Shown here: piece by piece, positions 55,039-62,477 of the stretch
How the letters are laid out: each line of letters begins with the position of its first letter
Position numbering within the stretch: the first letter of the stretch is position 1
Source: Herbaspirillum sp. alder98
Lineage (GTDB): Bacteria; Pseudomonadota; Gammaproteobacteria; Burkholderiales; Burkholderiaceae_D
NCBI RefSeq assembly: GCF_020179755.1
Contig: NZ_JAIUCY010000003.1
Span: 124,001 to 188,000, forward strand
Length of the DNA: 64,000 bases
Direction of reading: 5' to 3'
The notes under the pieces: model-generated
Told to the model about the DNA's origin: nothing
Databases searched by the model: none
Seen by the model: the letters and a program-made list of their open reading frames with translations, nothing else
Made by a program: the position numbers and the translations under genes

Positions 55039-56274
55039 TCACTTGCCCAGCGCGTGTCCAATCAGCCGGCGTTTCAAGAAGGGAATCTGATTGACGATGC
55101 TCATTCCGATGTTGCGCGCCAATCGTATCGGCTCCGCCTGCGTCGAAAAGATTCGATTGAGCCCGTCGGTGGCGATCTGCATCAGCAGCACTTCCTCCTT
55201 GCGGGCGCGGGCGTAGCGGCGCAAGACGCGCGCATCACCGCAATCGAGCTGCGGCTCACGCGCCAGCAAGGTCTGGATCAGGCTCGCCACATCGGCAAAG
55301 CCCAGGTTCATGCCATGCCCGGCCATGGGATGCACGACATGGGCGGCGTCGCCGATCAGCGCCACACGCGGCGCGACCATGGCGTGCGGGCGGATCAGCG
55401 CCAGCGGGAAGTCACGCACCACCTCCGGCTGCAGGGGCGACAACGCCCCCAGTACGGGCGCGGCCCACGCGGCCAGGCGCTCGGCCAGCTGCGTCGCAGA
55501 AAGGCCCAGCAATTGGTCGGCCAGCGCATCGGGCGCCGACCATACCAGCGACACCCGATTACCTGGCAGCGGCAGCAGCGCGATGACGCCGTCGCTCGGA
55601 CTGAACCATTGATGGGCCACGCCCTGGTGCGGTTTTTCGCAAGTGAAGTTAGTGACGATGGCGCGCTGGCGATAGGCCCGATAATCGAGGCCGATATCAC
55701 ATTGCCCGCGCACCCACGAATGTGCGCCATCGGCGCCCACCACCAGCGGCGCGCTGATTTGCTGGCCGGATTCGAGGCTCAGCGTGGCCTGCTCGGGCGA
55801 CACTGCCAGCCCGATGGCGCGACCGTGCACCACCGAGACATTGGGAGCGAAGCGCAAGGCGGCGTCGAGCGCCGTGTCGAGATTGCGATCCTCGACGATC
55901 CAGGCCAGCGCATCGGTGCGCGCGCCATAGGCATCGAACGACAGCAGGCCGGCGCGTGCACCCTCGGCATCGATGCCGTCGCCACGGACGGTCATGTTAT
56001 CCACAGGCGCCACGCGCCCCGCATCCATCGCCTCCCAAACCCGCACGGACGAAAGCAGATTGCGGGCGGAATGGTTCAGCGCATAGACCCGCACATCCCA
56101 ACTGGCCTGGTCAGCGGCAGGCGTCTTGACCGGCGGCGCCAGCAGCGTCACCCGAAAGCCAGCCTGGGCCAGCCCGAGCGCGGCCGTCTTGCCTACCGCG
56201 CCGTTGCCGACGATGCAGATATCGGGGCCGACTGCCGTCGGTGAGGAATGAGGGTGTTGGGCGTTTGATGTCAT
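55039..56274 (-). CDS. UbiH/UbiF-family FAD-dependent hydroxylase
   Basis: 411 aa. FAD-binding GxGxxG-like VGNGAVGKTAALGLAQAGF near residue 22, the GADGAHSWVR motif in the middle, and the late GDAAHVVHPMAGHGMNLGFADV. This is the UbiH/UbiF/VisC/COQ6 group that hydroxylates the ubiquinone ring; which position (C5, C1 or C6) cannot be told from the sequence. The protein ends NIGMSIVNQIPFLKRRLIGHALG, as in this family. It diverges from tRNA-Phe. Confidence 0.92.
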   Translation of the reverse strand: MTSNAQHPHSSPTAVGPDICIVGNGAVGKTAALGLAQAGFRVTLLAPPVKTPAADQASWDVRVYALNHSARNLLSSVRVWEAMDAGRVAPVDNMTVRGDGIDAEGARAGLLSFDAYGARTDALAWIVEDRNLDTALDAALRFAPNVSVVHGRAIGLAVSPEQATLSLESGQQISAPLVVGADGAHSWVRGQCDIGLDYRAYRQRAIVTNFTCEKPHQGVAHQWFSPSDGVIALLPLPGNRVSLVWSAPDALADQLLGLSATQLAERLAAWAAPVLGALSPLQPEVVRDFPLALIRPHAMVAPRVALIGDAAHVVHPMAGHGMNLGFADVASLIQTLLAREPQLDCGDARVLRRYARARKEEVLLMQIATDGLNRIFSTQAEPIRLARNIGMSIVNQIPFLKRRLIGHALGK

Positions 56275-56332
56275 GAAACGCATTATAAACAACGAAGGCC
56301 AAAGCTTTTTTTGATTAAAGTTAAGAAAGCTC

Positions 56333-56360
56333 TTGCATAAACTAAAAAAGTCGCTATACT
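56333..56360 (+). promoter_or_regulatory. sigma-70 promoter of tRNA-Phe
   Basis: TTGCAT (-35) and TATACT (-10) are 16 bp apart, with the -10 ending 10 bp before the tRNA. The preceding 50 bp are strongly AT-rich. Confidence 0.8.
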
Positions 56361-56370
56361 TCTCCGTCTT

Positions 56371-56446
56371 GGCCTGGTAGCTCAGTCGGTAGAGCAGAGG
56401 ATTGAAAATCCTTGTGTCGGTGGTTCGATTCCGCCCCGGGCCACCA
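56371..56446 (+). tRNA. tRNA-Phe (anticodon GAA)
   Basis: 76 nt, including an encoded CCA. Acceptor GGCCTGG pairs with CCGGGCC at the 3' end (one G-C/G-T position aside), the D arm is GCTCAGTCGGTAGAGC, the anticodon stem-loop is AGGATTGAAAATCCT with GAA at positions 34-36, and the T arm is GGTGGTTCGATTCCGCC. The flanking A/T in the anticodon loop are normal. Confidence 0.98.
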
Positions 56447-56464
56447 AGATATGTTGTTCAGAAG

Positions 56465-56499
56465 AGGCAGCCACACTTTCGAGTGTCGCTGCCTTTTTT
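56465..56499 (+). terminator. terminator after tRNA-Phe
   Basis: AGGCAGC-C-ACACT and AGTGT-C-GCTGCCT form a 13-bp stem with one C-C mismatch and a TTCG loop, followed by six T. Confidence 0.88.
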
Positions 56500-56612
56500 G
56501 CGTCCTCAGCCGTTGCCATCAGCAATCGTCAATGCTGTGTTTGCGTCAGGTCCGGTATGCCCCGATTCTTTACGCCCCAGTACAAAGCACTGATCTCCGA
56601 CCTAGTCCAAAT

Positions 56613-57068
56613 TCATTCTTTTTCGAGCAGTTTTTGAAAATGAAGAACGAGGCTCGACTGCTGCCCTCCCAAGGGCGCAAAGAACTCGCGGTCGACGGCT
56701 TCAACAACCGTAACAGCCTTCTGCGCCAACTCGCGCCCGGCACGGGATGCAGAAATGACCTTTGCCCTCGTATCGGTCGGATGCGATTCACGCTCGAACA
56801 GCCCATTCGCAAGGAGCGCCCTCACTACTTGAGAGGTCGTCATGGGATCGCTACCAGTCAGTTGGGATAACTTCGCCTGCGTCAGCGGCTCGTCGGAACC
56901 GAACCAGGTGACGACTGCCAGCATGACGAACTGCGTATGCGTCAGGCCAAGCGGTTGCAAGGCGGCGCGTTGCTCACGCTGCCATATGTTAGAGATACGC
57001 CATAACAAAAACCCCGGACTGTCTGACGGTCCCTTGTGCTGGGTAGGAAGTGGCTTGGGCTTTACCAT
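56613..57068 (-). CDS. MarR family transcriptional regulator
   Basis: 151 aa. Winged helix-turn-helix: recognition part QAKLSQLTGSDPMTTSQVVRALLANGL and the wing FERESHPTDTRAKVISAS, with dimerisation helices at both ends. It is the third gene of the SRPBCC-EVE-MarR operon; its start overlaps the end of the EVE gene by 7 bp. A perfect palindrome stands before the first gene, so it is probably an autorepressor of the whole operon. Ligand unknown. Confidence 0.92.
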   Translation of the reverse strand: MVKPKPLPTQHKGPSDSPGFLLWRISNIWQREQRAALQPLGLTHTQFVMLAVVTWFGSDEPLTQAKLSQLTGSDPMTTSQVVRALLANGLFERESHPTDTRAKVISASRAGRELAQKAVTVVEAVDREFFAPLGGQQSSLVLHFQKLLEKE

Positions 57069-57499
57069 TCGTTTCTCATCTCGCTCATGTCTGCCTGCAT
57101 TTCCTGGGCGATCCTGTGCATGTCATTGGTCGTCAATGGAATCAGTCCGCGCCTGAGTGCCATGCCCCAATTCGGAGCGGCACACAGATCAAGGTGGTGT
57201 CGCAGAGCCTCCAGCGGGACTTCATTGGCCGCAGCATACCGGACTCGGCGCCTGAAGGGCACGAAGCCATTGCCCATGTCGTATTCGAAGATGTCCTCGT
57301 CTTGCACCGTTCCTATTGCCGTGAATGCCCTCAGGGATGGGCCATTCATTTCTACCGTTGGCGAGTAGTAGATGAAAATATCGTTCTTTCTGATCTGGCG
57401 TAAAGGCCCCGCTTTTCCATGGCAGACCTGCGCAAAACCTCCCGCTACACCGCGTATCACATGCGATCGCGACACCACGCCCAGCCATGCGCGGCTCAT
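57062..57499 (-). CDS. EVE domain protein (UPF0310-like)
   Basis: 145 aa. The sequence covers one EVE domain: WLGVVSRSHVIRGVAGGFAQVCHGKAGPLRQIRKNDIFIYYSPTVEM, FTAIGTVQDEDIFEYDMGNGFVPFRRRVRY, and the last helix MHRIAQEM. The aromatic residues of the pocket (W5, YYSP, FVPFRRR) are kept. EVE/PUA-like domains bind modified bases in DNA or RNA and are often tied to restriction-like systems, but some are house-keeping proteins. Its start overlaps the SRPBCC stop by 4 bp. Confidence 0.88.
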   Translation of the reverse strand: MSRAWLGVVSRSHVIRGVAGGFAQVCHGKAGPLRQIRKNDIFIYYSPTVEMNGPSLRAFTAIGTVQDEDIFEYDMGNGFVPFRRRVRYAAANEVPLEALRHHLDLCAAPNWGMALRRGLIPLTTNDMHRIAQEMQADMSEMRNEW

Positions 57500-57927
57500 T
57501 TCCCTTCCCTGCTTTCCGCTTGAGCTGCCAACGCACGCAGGACCTCGGGGAAGTCGGCGGAAACGCCCGCACAGATATCTTCAGCGTTTTCCCCCACGAC
57601 ATCAATCGAGTAGGTAATGCGATGGCATTCGTTCGATATCCGGCTGACGCTGTGTTTTACACGGACGGTAATATCGCCAAGCATGGTCTCGTCGGTAAAG
57701 AAATCAGGCTCAACCACTTCTACGAGTTGCGACAGGATGATCTCCTGATCAGGCAGCACCATGGTCATCCACGCTCCCTCAGCGAAAGGGCCGTCAATAG
57801 TGCATGCGTGCACACCGGCATTCCATTGCTTCCACTCTGTTACGGACTTGAAGAAATCCCAGACTGTTATGGCTGAGGCCGTCGTGTCGAAATGATAGGA
57901 GGCGTGGGCGCGGGTCGTTTCATGCAT
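57496..57927 (-). CDS. SRPBCC (START-like) domain protein
   Basis: 143 aa. The Bet v1/START-like helix-grip fold is seen in SAITVWDFFKSVTEWKQWNAGVHACTIDGPFAEGAWMTMVLP and a long C-terminal helix ending in ADFPEVLRALAAQA. Such proteins bind hydrophobic ligands. The start at 57927 is fixed by GGAG 6 nt upstream, just behind the operon's 18-bp palindrome. First gene of the operon; ligand unknown. Confidence 0.8.
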   Translation of the reverse strand: MHETTRAHASYHFDTTASAITVWDFFKSVTEWKQWNAGVHACTIDGPFAEGAWMTMVLPDQEIILSQLVEVVEPDFFTDETMLGDITVRVKHSVSRISNECHRITYSIDVVGENAEDICAGVSADFPEVLRALAAQAESREGK

Positions 57928-57940
57928 GTTGATCTCCATT

Positions 57941-57975
57941 TAATATGTGCACATATTATATATGCGCTTATATTA
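57941..57975. promoter_or_regulatory. palindromic operator of the SRPBCC-EVE-MarR operon
   Basis: TAATATGTGCACATATTA at 57941-57958 is a perfect 18-bp palindrome, and TATATGCGCTTATATTA just after it (57959-57975) is an imperfect one. They lie directly upstream of the ribosome-binding site of the first gene. The size and symmetry fit a MarR dimer site, and the MarR gene is in the operon. AT content is far above the surroundings. Confidence 0.75.
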
Positions 57976-58105
57976 TTGATCAATGGAATTGCTCTCTCGG
58001 ACCAGGCAATCACGACACACAGGTCGCAGTGACGGGGATCTTCTCGAACGAGTCAGCTGAGCTCTGAAATAACGATGGAGGCACAATCGGTCCGATATAA
58101 CCCGG

Positions 58106-59014
58106 TCACGAAATCCTTAACTCCCCCAGATGTTCGATAACTGCTCGCACCTTCGGCAAATGCCGTCGCACCTGCTGCCATACGATATGCAACGGCAGCC
58201 CCGGCGTAACAAGCTCCGGCATGATCTTTACCAGCGTTCCGGCTCGCACCTGCTCATCGACCAGCCATGTAGCAAGCTGGGCGATCCCATAGCCGGCCTC
58301 CACTGCAGCGACCTGCGCCTCTGCCTGTCCCAGCGTAATCCGTCCCGCCACGTGCTGGCGCAGGGTCGGGCCGTTCGCCCGAGGCAACAGCCATGGGCTG
58401 GGGCTTCCATCCGCTCTCCCATACAACACCGCTTGATGTGACAGCAGATCATCGCTAGACCGAGGGTGCCCGTTCTGCGCCAGATAAGCAGGCGACGCAC
58501 AGAAAATCAGCTCTTCATGCCCAAGGTATAGATGTCCGAGGTGCTCCGGCCAGGTGTCACTTCCGCCAATCCTCACGACCACGTCGAGGCCATCGTCGAC
58601 CAGGTCGACAAACCTGTCCGTAAAGGAAACCTTAGGATTTACCCCGGGATACTCCCGCGAGAAATCGAGCAGGCGCGGCAAGACGCGGAGACGTCCAAAC
58701 GTCGCCGGCAGATCGATGCGAAGCGGCCCGGACGGTACTTCTGCATTGCGCGAAAGCGCGCGCTCCGCTTCTGCCAGCTCAGCGAGAATGCGGGCGCTGA
58801 CTTTATAGAACGCATTGCCTCCGTCTGTGAGCTCCATGCGTCGCGTGCTTCGCTCGAACAGCCGGGTGCCAATTCGCTCTTCCAGGCGCGCAATGCTCTT
58901 GCCGACAGCAGAACTGGTCAGGTTGAGCCGATCTGCCGCAGCAGTAAAGCTCCCGGCCTCCACGACTGCGATAAAGGTTTCCAGTCCCTTCAGACGTTCG
59001 GTGGAATTCATCAT
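58106..59014 (-). CDS. LysR family transcriptional regulator
   Basis: 302 aa. N-terminal winged HTH: LKGLETFIAVVEAGSFTAAADRLNLTSSAVGKSIARLEERIGTRLFERSTRRMELTDGG (residues 8-66). The periplasmic-binding-like effector domain follows. It diverges from the MFS gene at 59118 with an inverted repeat between them, so it probably regulates that gene. Co-inducer unknown. Two ATG are adjacent at the start. Confidence 0.93.
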   Translation of the reverse strand: MMNSTERLKGLETFIAVVEAGSFTAAADRLNLTSSAVGKSIARLEERIGTRLFERSTRRMELTDGGNAFYKVSARILAELAEAERALSRNAEVPSGPLRIDLPATFGRLRVLPRLLDFSREYPGVNPKVSFTDRFVDLVDDGLDVVVRIGGSDTWPEHLGHLYLGHEELIFCASPAYLAQNGHPRSSDDLLSHQAVLYGRADGSPSPWLLPRANGPTLRQHVAGRITLGQAEAQVAAVEAGYGIAQLATWLVDEQVRAGTLVKIMPELVTPGLPLHIVWQQVRRHLPKVRAVIEHLGELRIS

Positions 59015-59061
59015 GATTAATTAGAGAATTTATTTCCGCAACTAACAGGAAAAATGATCCG

Positions 59062-59084
59062 ATATAAGAATAATAATCTTATAT
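59062..59084. promoter_or_regulatory. inverted repeat between lysR and MFS genes (LysR-type box)
   Basis: ATATAAGA, 7 bp, TCTTATAT: perfect 8-bp arms containing a T-N11-A core, the usual LysR box. It is midway between the divergent starts. Confidence 0.65.
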
Positions 59085-59117
59085 ATCATGGCGGCATTAA
59101 TGTGATGGAGAAATCAG

Positions 59118-60311
59118 ATGTCCAGTGTTGCCCCTGCGGAAGAGTTGAGCGCGGAAGCTCATCGCGGCCGATCTGCCGCGATTCCCGTCCTGGCGGTAGC
59201 GGCATTCATTATCGTTACCACCGAGTTCCTGATCGTAGGATTGTTACCCGCCATCGCACGCGACCTGTCCATTTCAGTCGCCCGGGCCGGTCAGCTGGTC
59301 ACGTTCTTTGCCGTTGTAGTGATGCTGTTCGGCCCATTCCTGACGGCGTGGCTTGCCAACTTCAACCGCAAGCGCCTGTTCATTTCTGTTCTGGTGTTGT
59401 TCGCTTTTTCCAATGGGCTGGCGGCCATTGCGTCCAACTATTGGATACTGGCCATCGCTCGACTGTTGCCCGCGCTGGCGTTACCGGTGTTCTGGGGCAC
59501 CGCCAGTGAAACGGCCGCCCAGATCGCCGGTCCGGATAAAGGCGGGCGCGCGGTATCGACGGTCTACCTTGGTATCTCGGCAGCCATGCTTTTCGGTATT
59601 CCATTAGGAACGCTGGCGTCGGATGTGATCGGGTGGAGAGGCGCGTTCGGTATCCTCGCGGTCCTGTCACTGATGATCGCGCTGCTGACCTATTGGACCA
59701 TGCCGCCCACTCGCGCAATGGCGCATGTGCGCATGGCAGATCAGGCAAAGATCCTGAAGAGTCCGGTCTTCGTCATCAACGTCGCGCTATCCGTCCTGGT
59801 GTTTACCGCCATGTTCACGGGCTATACCTATCTGGCGGAAATGCTTGAGCAGTCGGCCGGCATCGCACCCGCCATGGTGGGCTGGTGGCTGATGGGCTTC
59901 GGCGCGGTCGGCCTGTTCGGCAATTGGCTGGGTGGTCTGTGGGTGGACAAGAAGCCGCTGGCAACGACAGTCGCCTTTTGTCTGGTATTGGCGATCGGCA
60001 TGGCAGCCTCGACGTTACTGGTCGGTGATCATGTCCTGTTTGCGGGTGCGTTGGCAGTATGGGGCATCGCCAATACAGCGCTCTATCCAATCTGCCAGAT
60101 CCGGGTGATGAAGGCGGCTTCAGAAGCGCAGGCCTTGGCGGGCACACTGAACGTCTCGGCCGCAAACGGCGGCATCGCGCTCGGCGCGGCAGTTGGCGGA
60201 TTCAGCCTGGCGTCACTTGGCGCGCACAATGTTGGCTATGTTGCGGCTTCTGTCGCGCTGATTGCCGCGCTCGCAGGTCTGCTGGTCATCAGGTGTTATC
60301 GGCATAAGTAA
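59118..60311 (+). CDS. MFS transporter (DHA1-like efflux family)
   Basis: 397 aa with about 12 membrane helices and a soluble N-terminus of ~20 residues. The first helix has AAFIIVTTEFLIVGLLPAIARDL, the motif typical of arabinose/chloramphenicol-type exporters, and the loop 2-3 region is ANFNRKR. It is probably an exporter of small organic molecules or drugs; no substrate can be named. Controlled, by position, by the divergent LysR gene. Confidence 0.88.
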   Translation: MSSVAPAEELSAEAHRGRSAAIPVLAVAAFIIVTTEFLIVGLLPAIARDLSISVARAGQLVTFFAVVVMLFGPFLTAWLANFNRKRLFISVLVLFAFSNGLAAIASNYWILAIARLLPALALPVFWGTASETAAQIAGPDKGGRAVSTVYLGISAAMLFGIPLGTLASDVIGWRGAFGILAVLSLMIALLTYWTMPPTRAMAHVRMADQAKILKSPVFVINVALSVLVFTAMFTGYTYLAEMLEQSAGIAPAMVGWWLMGFGAVGLFGNWLGGLWVDKKPLATTVAFCLVLAIGMAASTLLVGDHVLFAGALAVWGIANTALYPICQIRVMKAASEAQALAGTLNVSAANGGIALGAAVGGFSLASLGAHNVGYVAASVALIAALAGLLVIRCYRHK

Positions 60312-60364
60312 TCGCCTGTGATCCCGATTTGGCGAGTCTGCTCGTTGAATTAATTTGATGCCTC

Positions 60365-61069
60365 TCACCGCCGCTCGCCACCATTAACAAACCGCAGCTC
60401 CACGCGCCGATTGCGCTCGTCCCGGGGATCGATGCCAGGCAACGGTTGCGAATCACCATAGCCGGCCACGATCACACGCTTAGACGCTTCGCTGCCGGCA
60501 CGACCGATCAGCAGCAGGCGAGCCTCCCGGGCACGGGCGGCGGATAAGGTGAAGTTATCGTCATAGACCGTGCAGAAGCTGCGGTAGTCGGTCACCGGCG
60601 CCTTCACCGGCTTGTCGTCGGTATGGCCCTCGACATAGATGCGGCCGCTCTGGAACTGCTGCAGATACTCCGCGATCTGCCCTTCGACCTTGGCAAAGGC
60701 GGCCTTGGCCTCTGGTTCGATGCAGGCGCTACCGCTACGGAATGCCCGCTCCTTCAGGGTGACCTTGCCGGTTTCTGCATCGATGGCCACGTAGCTGGAC
60801 GCGCCCTGCTGCGCAAAGGCAGACTCCATCTGCCCCAGCACCGCCGTTACACGTTGCTGCTGTTGCTCCTGGGCGCGCTGCACCACCTCTCGCTGCACCA
60901 CCTCTTCCGGCTTCTTCGCGACCTCGGACGGTGCGGCTTTGGCTTGCGCCTGCGGCAGAACGGCTACTTGTCGCTGCGCCAGCGCCACTGTCAGCAGCAC
61001 GATGACGATGGCCACCACGCCCGACATGAGATCGGCCAGGACGATCCATTCGTTAGGCTTTCCCTTCAT
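60365..61069 (-). CDS. OmpA/MotB-like peptidoglycan-binding subunit of a proton-channel pair
   Basis: 234 aa. One N-terminal membrane helix (about 11-31) in which LADLMSGVVAIVIVLL puts an Asp (D13) at the site of the MotB proton-accepting Asp. A Gln/Glu-rich linker (~35-75) follows, then an OmpA-like domain: IYVEGHTDDKPV, FTLSAARAREARLLLIG and VIVAGYGDSQPLPG...RNRRVELRF. It sits 9 bp after the MotA-like gene, so the two are a stator-like pair. No flagellar genes are near. Confidence 0.85.
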   Translation of the reverse strand: MKGKPNEWIVLADLMSGVVAIVIVLLTVALAQRQVAVLPQAQAKAAPSEVAKKPEEVVQREVVQRAQEQQQQRVTAVLGQMESAFAQQGASSYVAIDAETGKVTLKERAFRSGSACIEPEAKAAFAKVEGQIAEYLQQFQSGRIYVEGHTDDKPVKAPVTDYRSFCTVYDDNFTLSAARAREARLLLIGRAGSEASKRVIVAGYGDSQPLPGIDPRDERNRRVELRFVNGGERR

Positions 61070-61078
61070 CGCTGGTCC

Positions 61079-61816
61079 TCAGGCTGATGCGTCTTCAGGG
61101 CGCGATACCGCGCGGCCTGTGCCGACAGGCGGCTGCGCAAGACGCTGCAAGGCCTCCAGCAATTCGGCGTGACGCACATGGGCACGTTGCGCCTCGGCCC
61201 GCTGCACCGCCAACAGGGCATCGATGGATTGGACGATCGGGGCAATCTGCTGCAGGCCGGCGGCGGCTTCTTTCTGGATCTGTTGTTCTGCGGCCAGCGC
61301 TGCGCGCTGCTGGATGGTCCTGGTGCTCCAGGCCAGGCGGGCTGCGTCGACCGGAAACAGCATCGCCCAGATCTTGAGGAACAGGAAAGCGATGATGCCC
61401 CAGGTAGATATCTTGAACTTGGAACCCAGCGCATCCAGGATCGGCGTCAGGCTGCCGAGCGCATCGGCGCCGCCCAGCACGCCGGCCGCATCGTTCAACG
61501 CCAGTCCCAGGCCGATGAAGGTGCCAAGCAGGCCGAACACCAGCAGCAGACTGGGGAGCACATCGGCCCAGCGCTCGGGCGCGGTGGCGACGGCCTGGCT
61601 GAGCTGCTCCGGCGTGTCATGGATGGCCGCCTGATGGTCGGCGCCCTCGATTGCCGCCAGGCGGCGTTGCCAGTTGCCTGGACGGGCGTTTAGCCGGGTC
61701 AGCACCGGGATCAGGATGATTGCCGCGACAAACACCAGTGCAAAGATGATCTGCAAGGTGGCGAAGATCGAGCCATCCAGTTGGGGGAGGAAAAACGACA
61801 AGGGCGACTTATCCAT
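61079..61816 (-). CDS. MotA/ExbB/TolQ-like proton-channel subunit
   Basis: 245 aa. Three membrane segments are predicted (about 18-40, 88-110 and 135-155), with LLLVFGLLGTFIGLGLALND and STWGIIAFLFLKIW matching the ExbB/TolQ/MotA pore helices. A cytosolic C-terminal coiled coil of ~85 residues (QQRAALAAEQQIQ ... LLEALQRLAQ) follows. MotA-like subunits form a ring with the MotB-like partner downstream. Similarity to ZorA of Zorya systems is in the pore only; the long ZorA tail and ZorC/D genes are absent. Confidence 0.85.
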   Translation of the reverse strand: MDKSPLSFFLPQLDGSIFATLQIIFALVFVAAIILIPVLTRLNARPGNWQRRLAAIEGADHQAAIHDTPEQLSQAVATAPERWADVLPSLLLVFGLLGTFIGLGLALNDAAGVLGGADALGSLTPILDALGSKFKISTWGIIAFLFLKIWAMLFPVDAARLAWSTRTIQQRAALAAEQQIQKEAAAGLQQIAPIVQSIDALLAVQRAEAQRAHVRHAELLEALQRLAQPPVGTGRAVSRPEDASA

Positions 61817-61971
61817 GGCATTTCACCAGGCTGGCCATGCCGGACATCTTTCCCACTTCCCCGATTGCACTGAACACCCCCATTTTTTCACCTTCCGTGA
61901 CTTGTGTTGTTGTAACGGAAGCCTAACAGAAAGGCCGGGGCCAGGGATCAGGTTCTTGCTGCATCAACAAC

Positions 61972-62003
61972 AAAAAAGGGGCTCAGGCATCAGCCTGAAC
62001 CCC
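61972..62003 (-). terminator. terminator after the 50-aa membrane protein gene
   Basis: On the minus strand, GGGGTTCAGGC and GCCTGAGCCCC form an 11-bp stem (one G-T) with a TGAT loop, followed by six T. It lies 24 bp after the small gene's stop. Confidence 0.88.
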
Positions 62004-62026
62004 TCATCAACGGTGACCGAAACGGA

Positions 62027-62179
62027 TCAGTGCGCGCTCGAACTTTCCTGGGGCGCGGCGTTGCTATAAACGTTCTTCCAGACATAGGCCGCGAACGCCA
62101 GGGCGCTGATGCCGAAATACATTGCATAGGCGTCCAGTGCGAAGGAGGCGACGTGCGACACGGTCTGATAGGCGTTCAT
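62027..62179 (-). CDS. small single-pass membrane protein (50 aa)
   Basis: Found by reading the minus strand: ATG at 62179, stop at 62027, GAGAGGG about 6-8 nt upstream. The 50-aa product starts MNAYQTVSHVASFALDAY and has one membrane helix (about 20-37, YMYFGISALAFAAYVW-like) with a short polar tail ending ESSSAH. It has its own terminator, so it is a stand-alone gene. No family is recognised. Confidence 0.65.
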   Translation of the reverse strand: MNAYQTVSHVASFALDAYAMYFGISALAFAAYVWKNVYSNAAPQESSSAH

Positions 62180-62477
62180 TTTTTCCCTCTCGGTGAATGT
62201 GCTTGGCGATTTGCCATGACGTCATCTTAGGGAGGAGGGCTTGAATCGAATATCGGGATTTTCCCGATGTGGCAAAAACGACAACTAACCATCAGGCCTC
62301 GACACATTTTCCAACGGGAAACATTCAAAGATTTTCTGCTCCATATCTGAAACATGCCGCAGAAATCCTGAGCAGATCGATTCCTCCTTGAGAATCCGCC
62401 GTTCTTTATAAAAGAAGAGCGGAGGATGAAATTCGTCCCTCGTGACGCGAATATCAAAACTATCAATGGATCTTTAA
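62180..62477. other. 298-bp divergent spacer between the 50-aa gene and the TauE/SafE gene
   Basis: No gene is supported. It is AT-richer than its flanks and contains a 17-bp inverted repeat, ATCGGGA-TTT-TCCCGAT (62252-62268), which could be an operator for either gene. Confidence 0.5.

Noticed and set aside
56371-56446. tRNA-Phe as an attachment site
   Set aside because: No integrase gene and no copy of the tRNA 3' end was seen further right in the window.
60365-61816. A complete Zorya defence system
   Set aside because: Only stator-like subunits are present; the long ZorA tail and the nuclease/helicase genes are absent.
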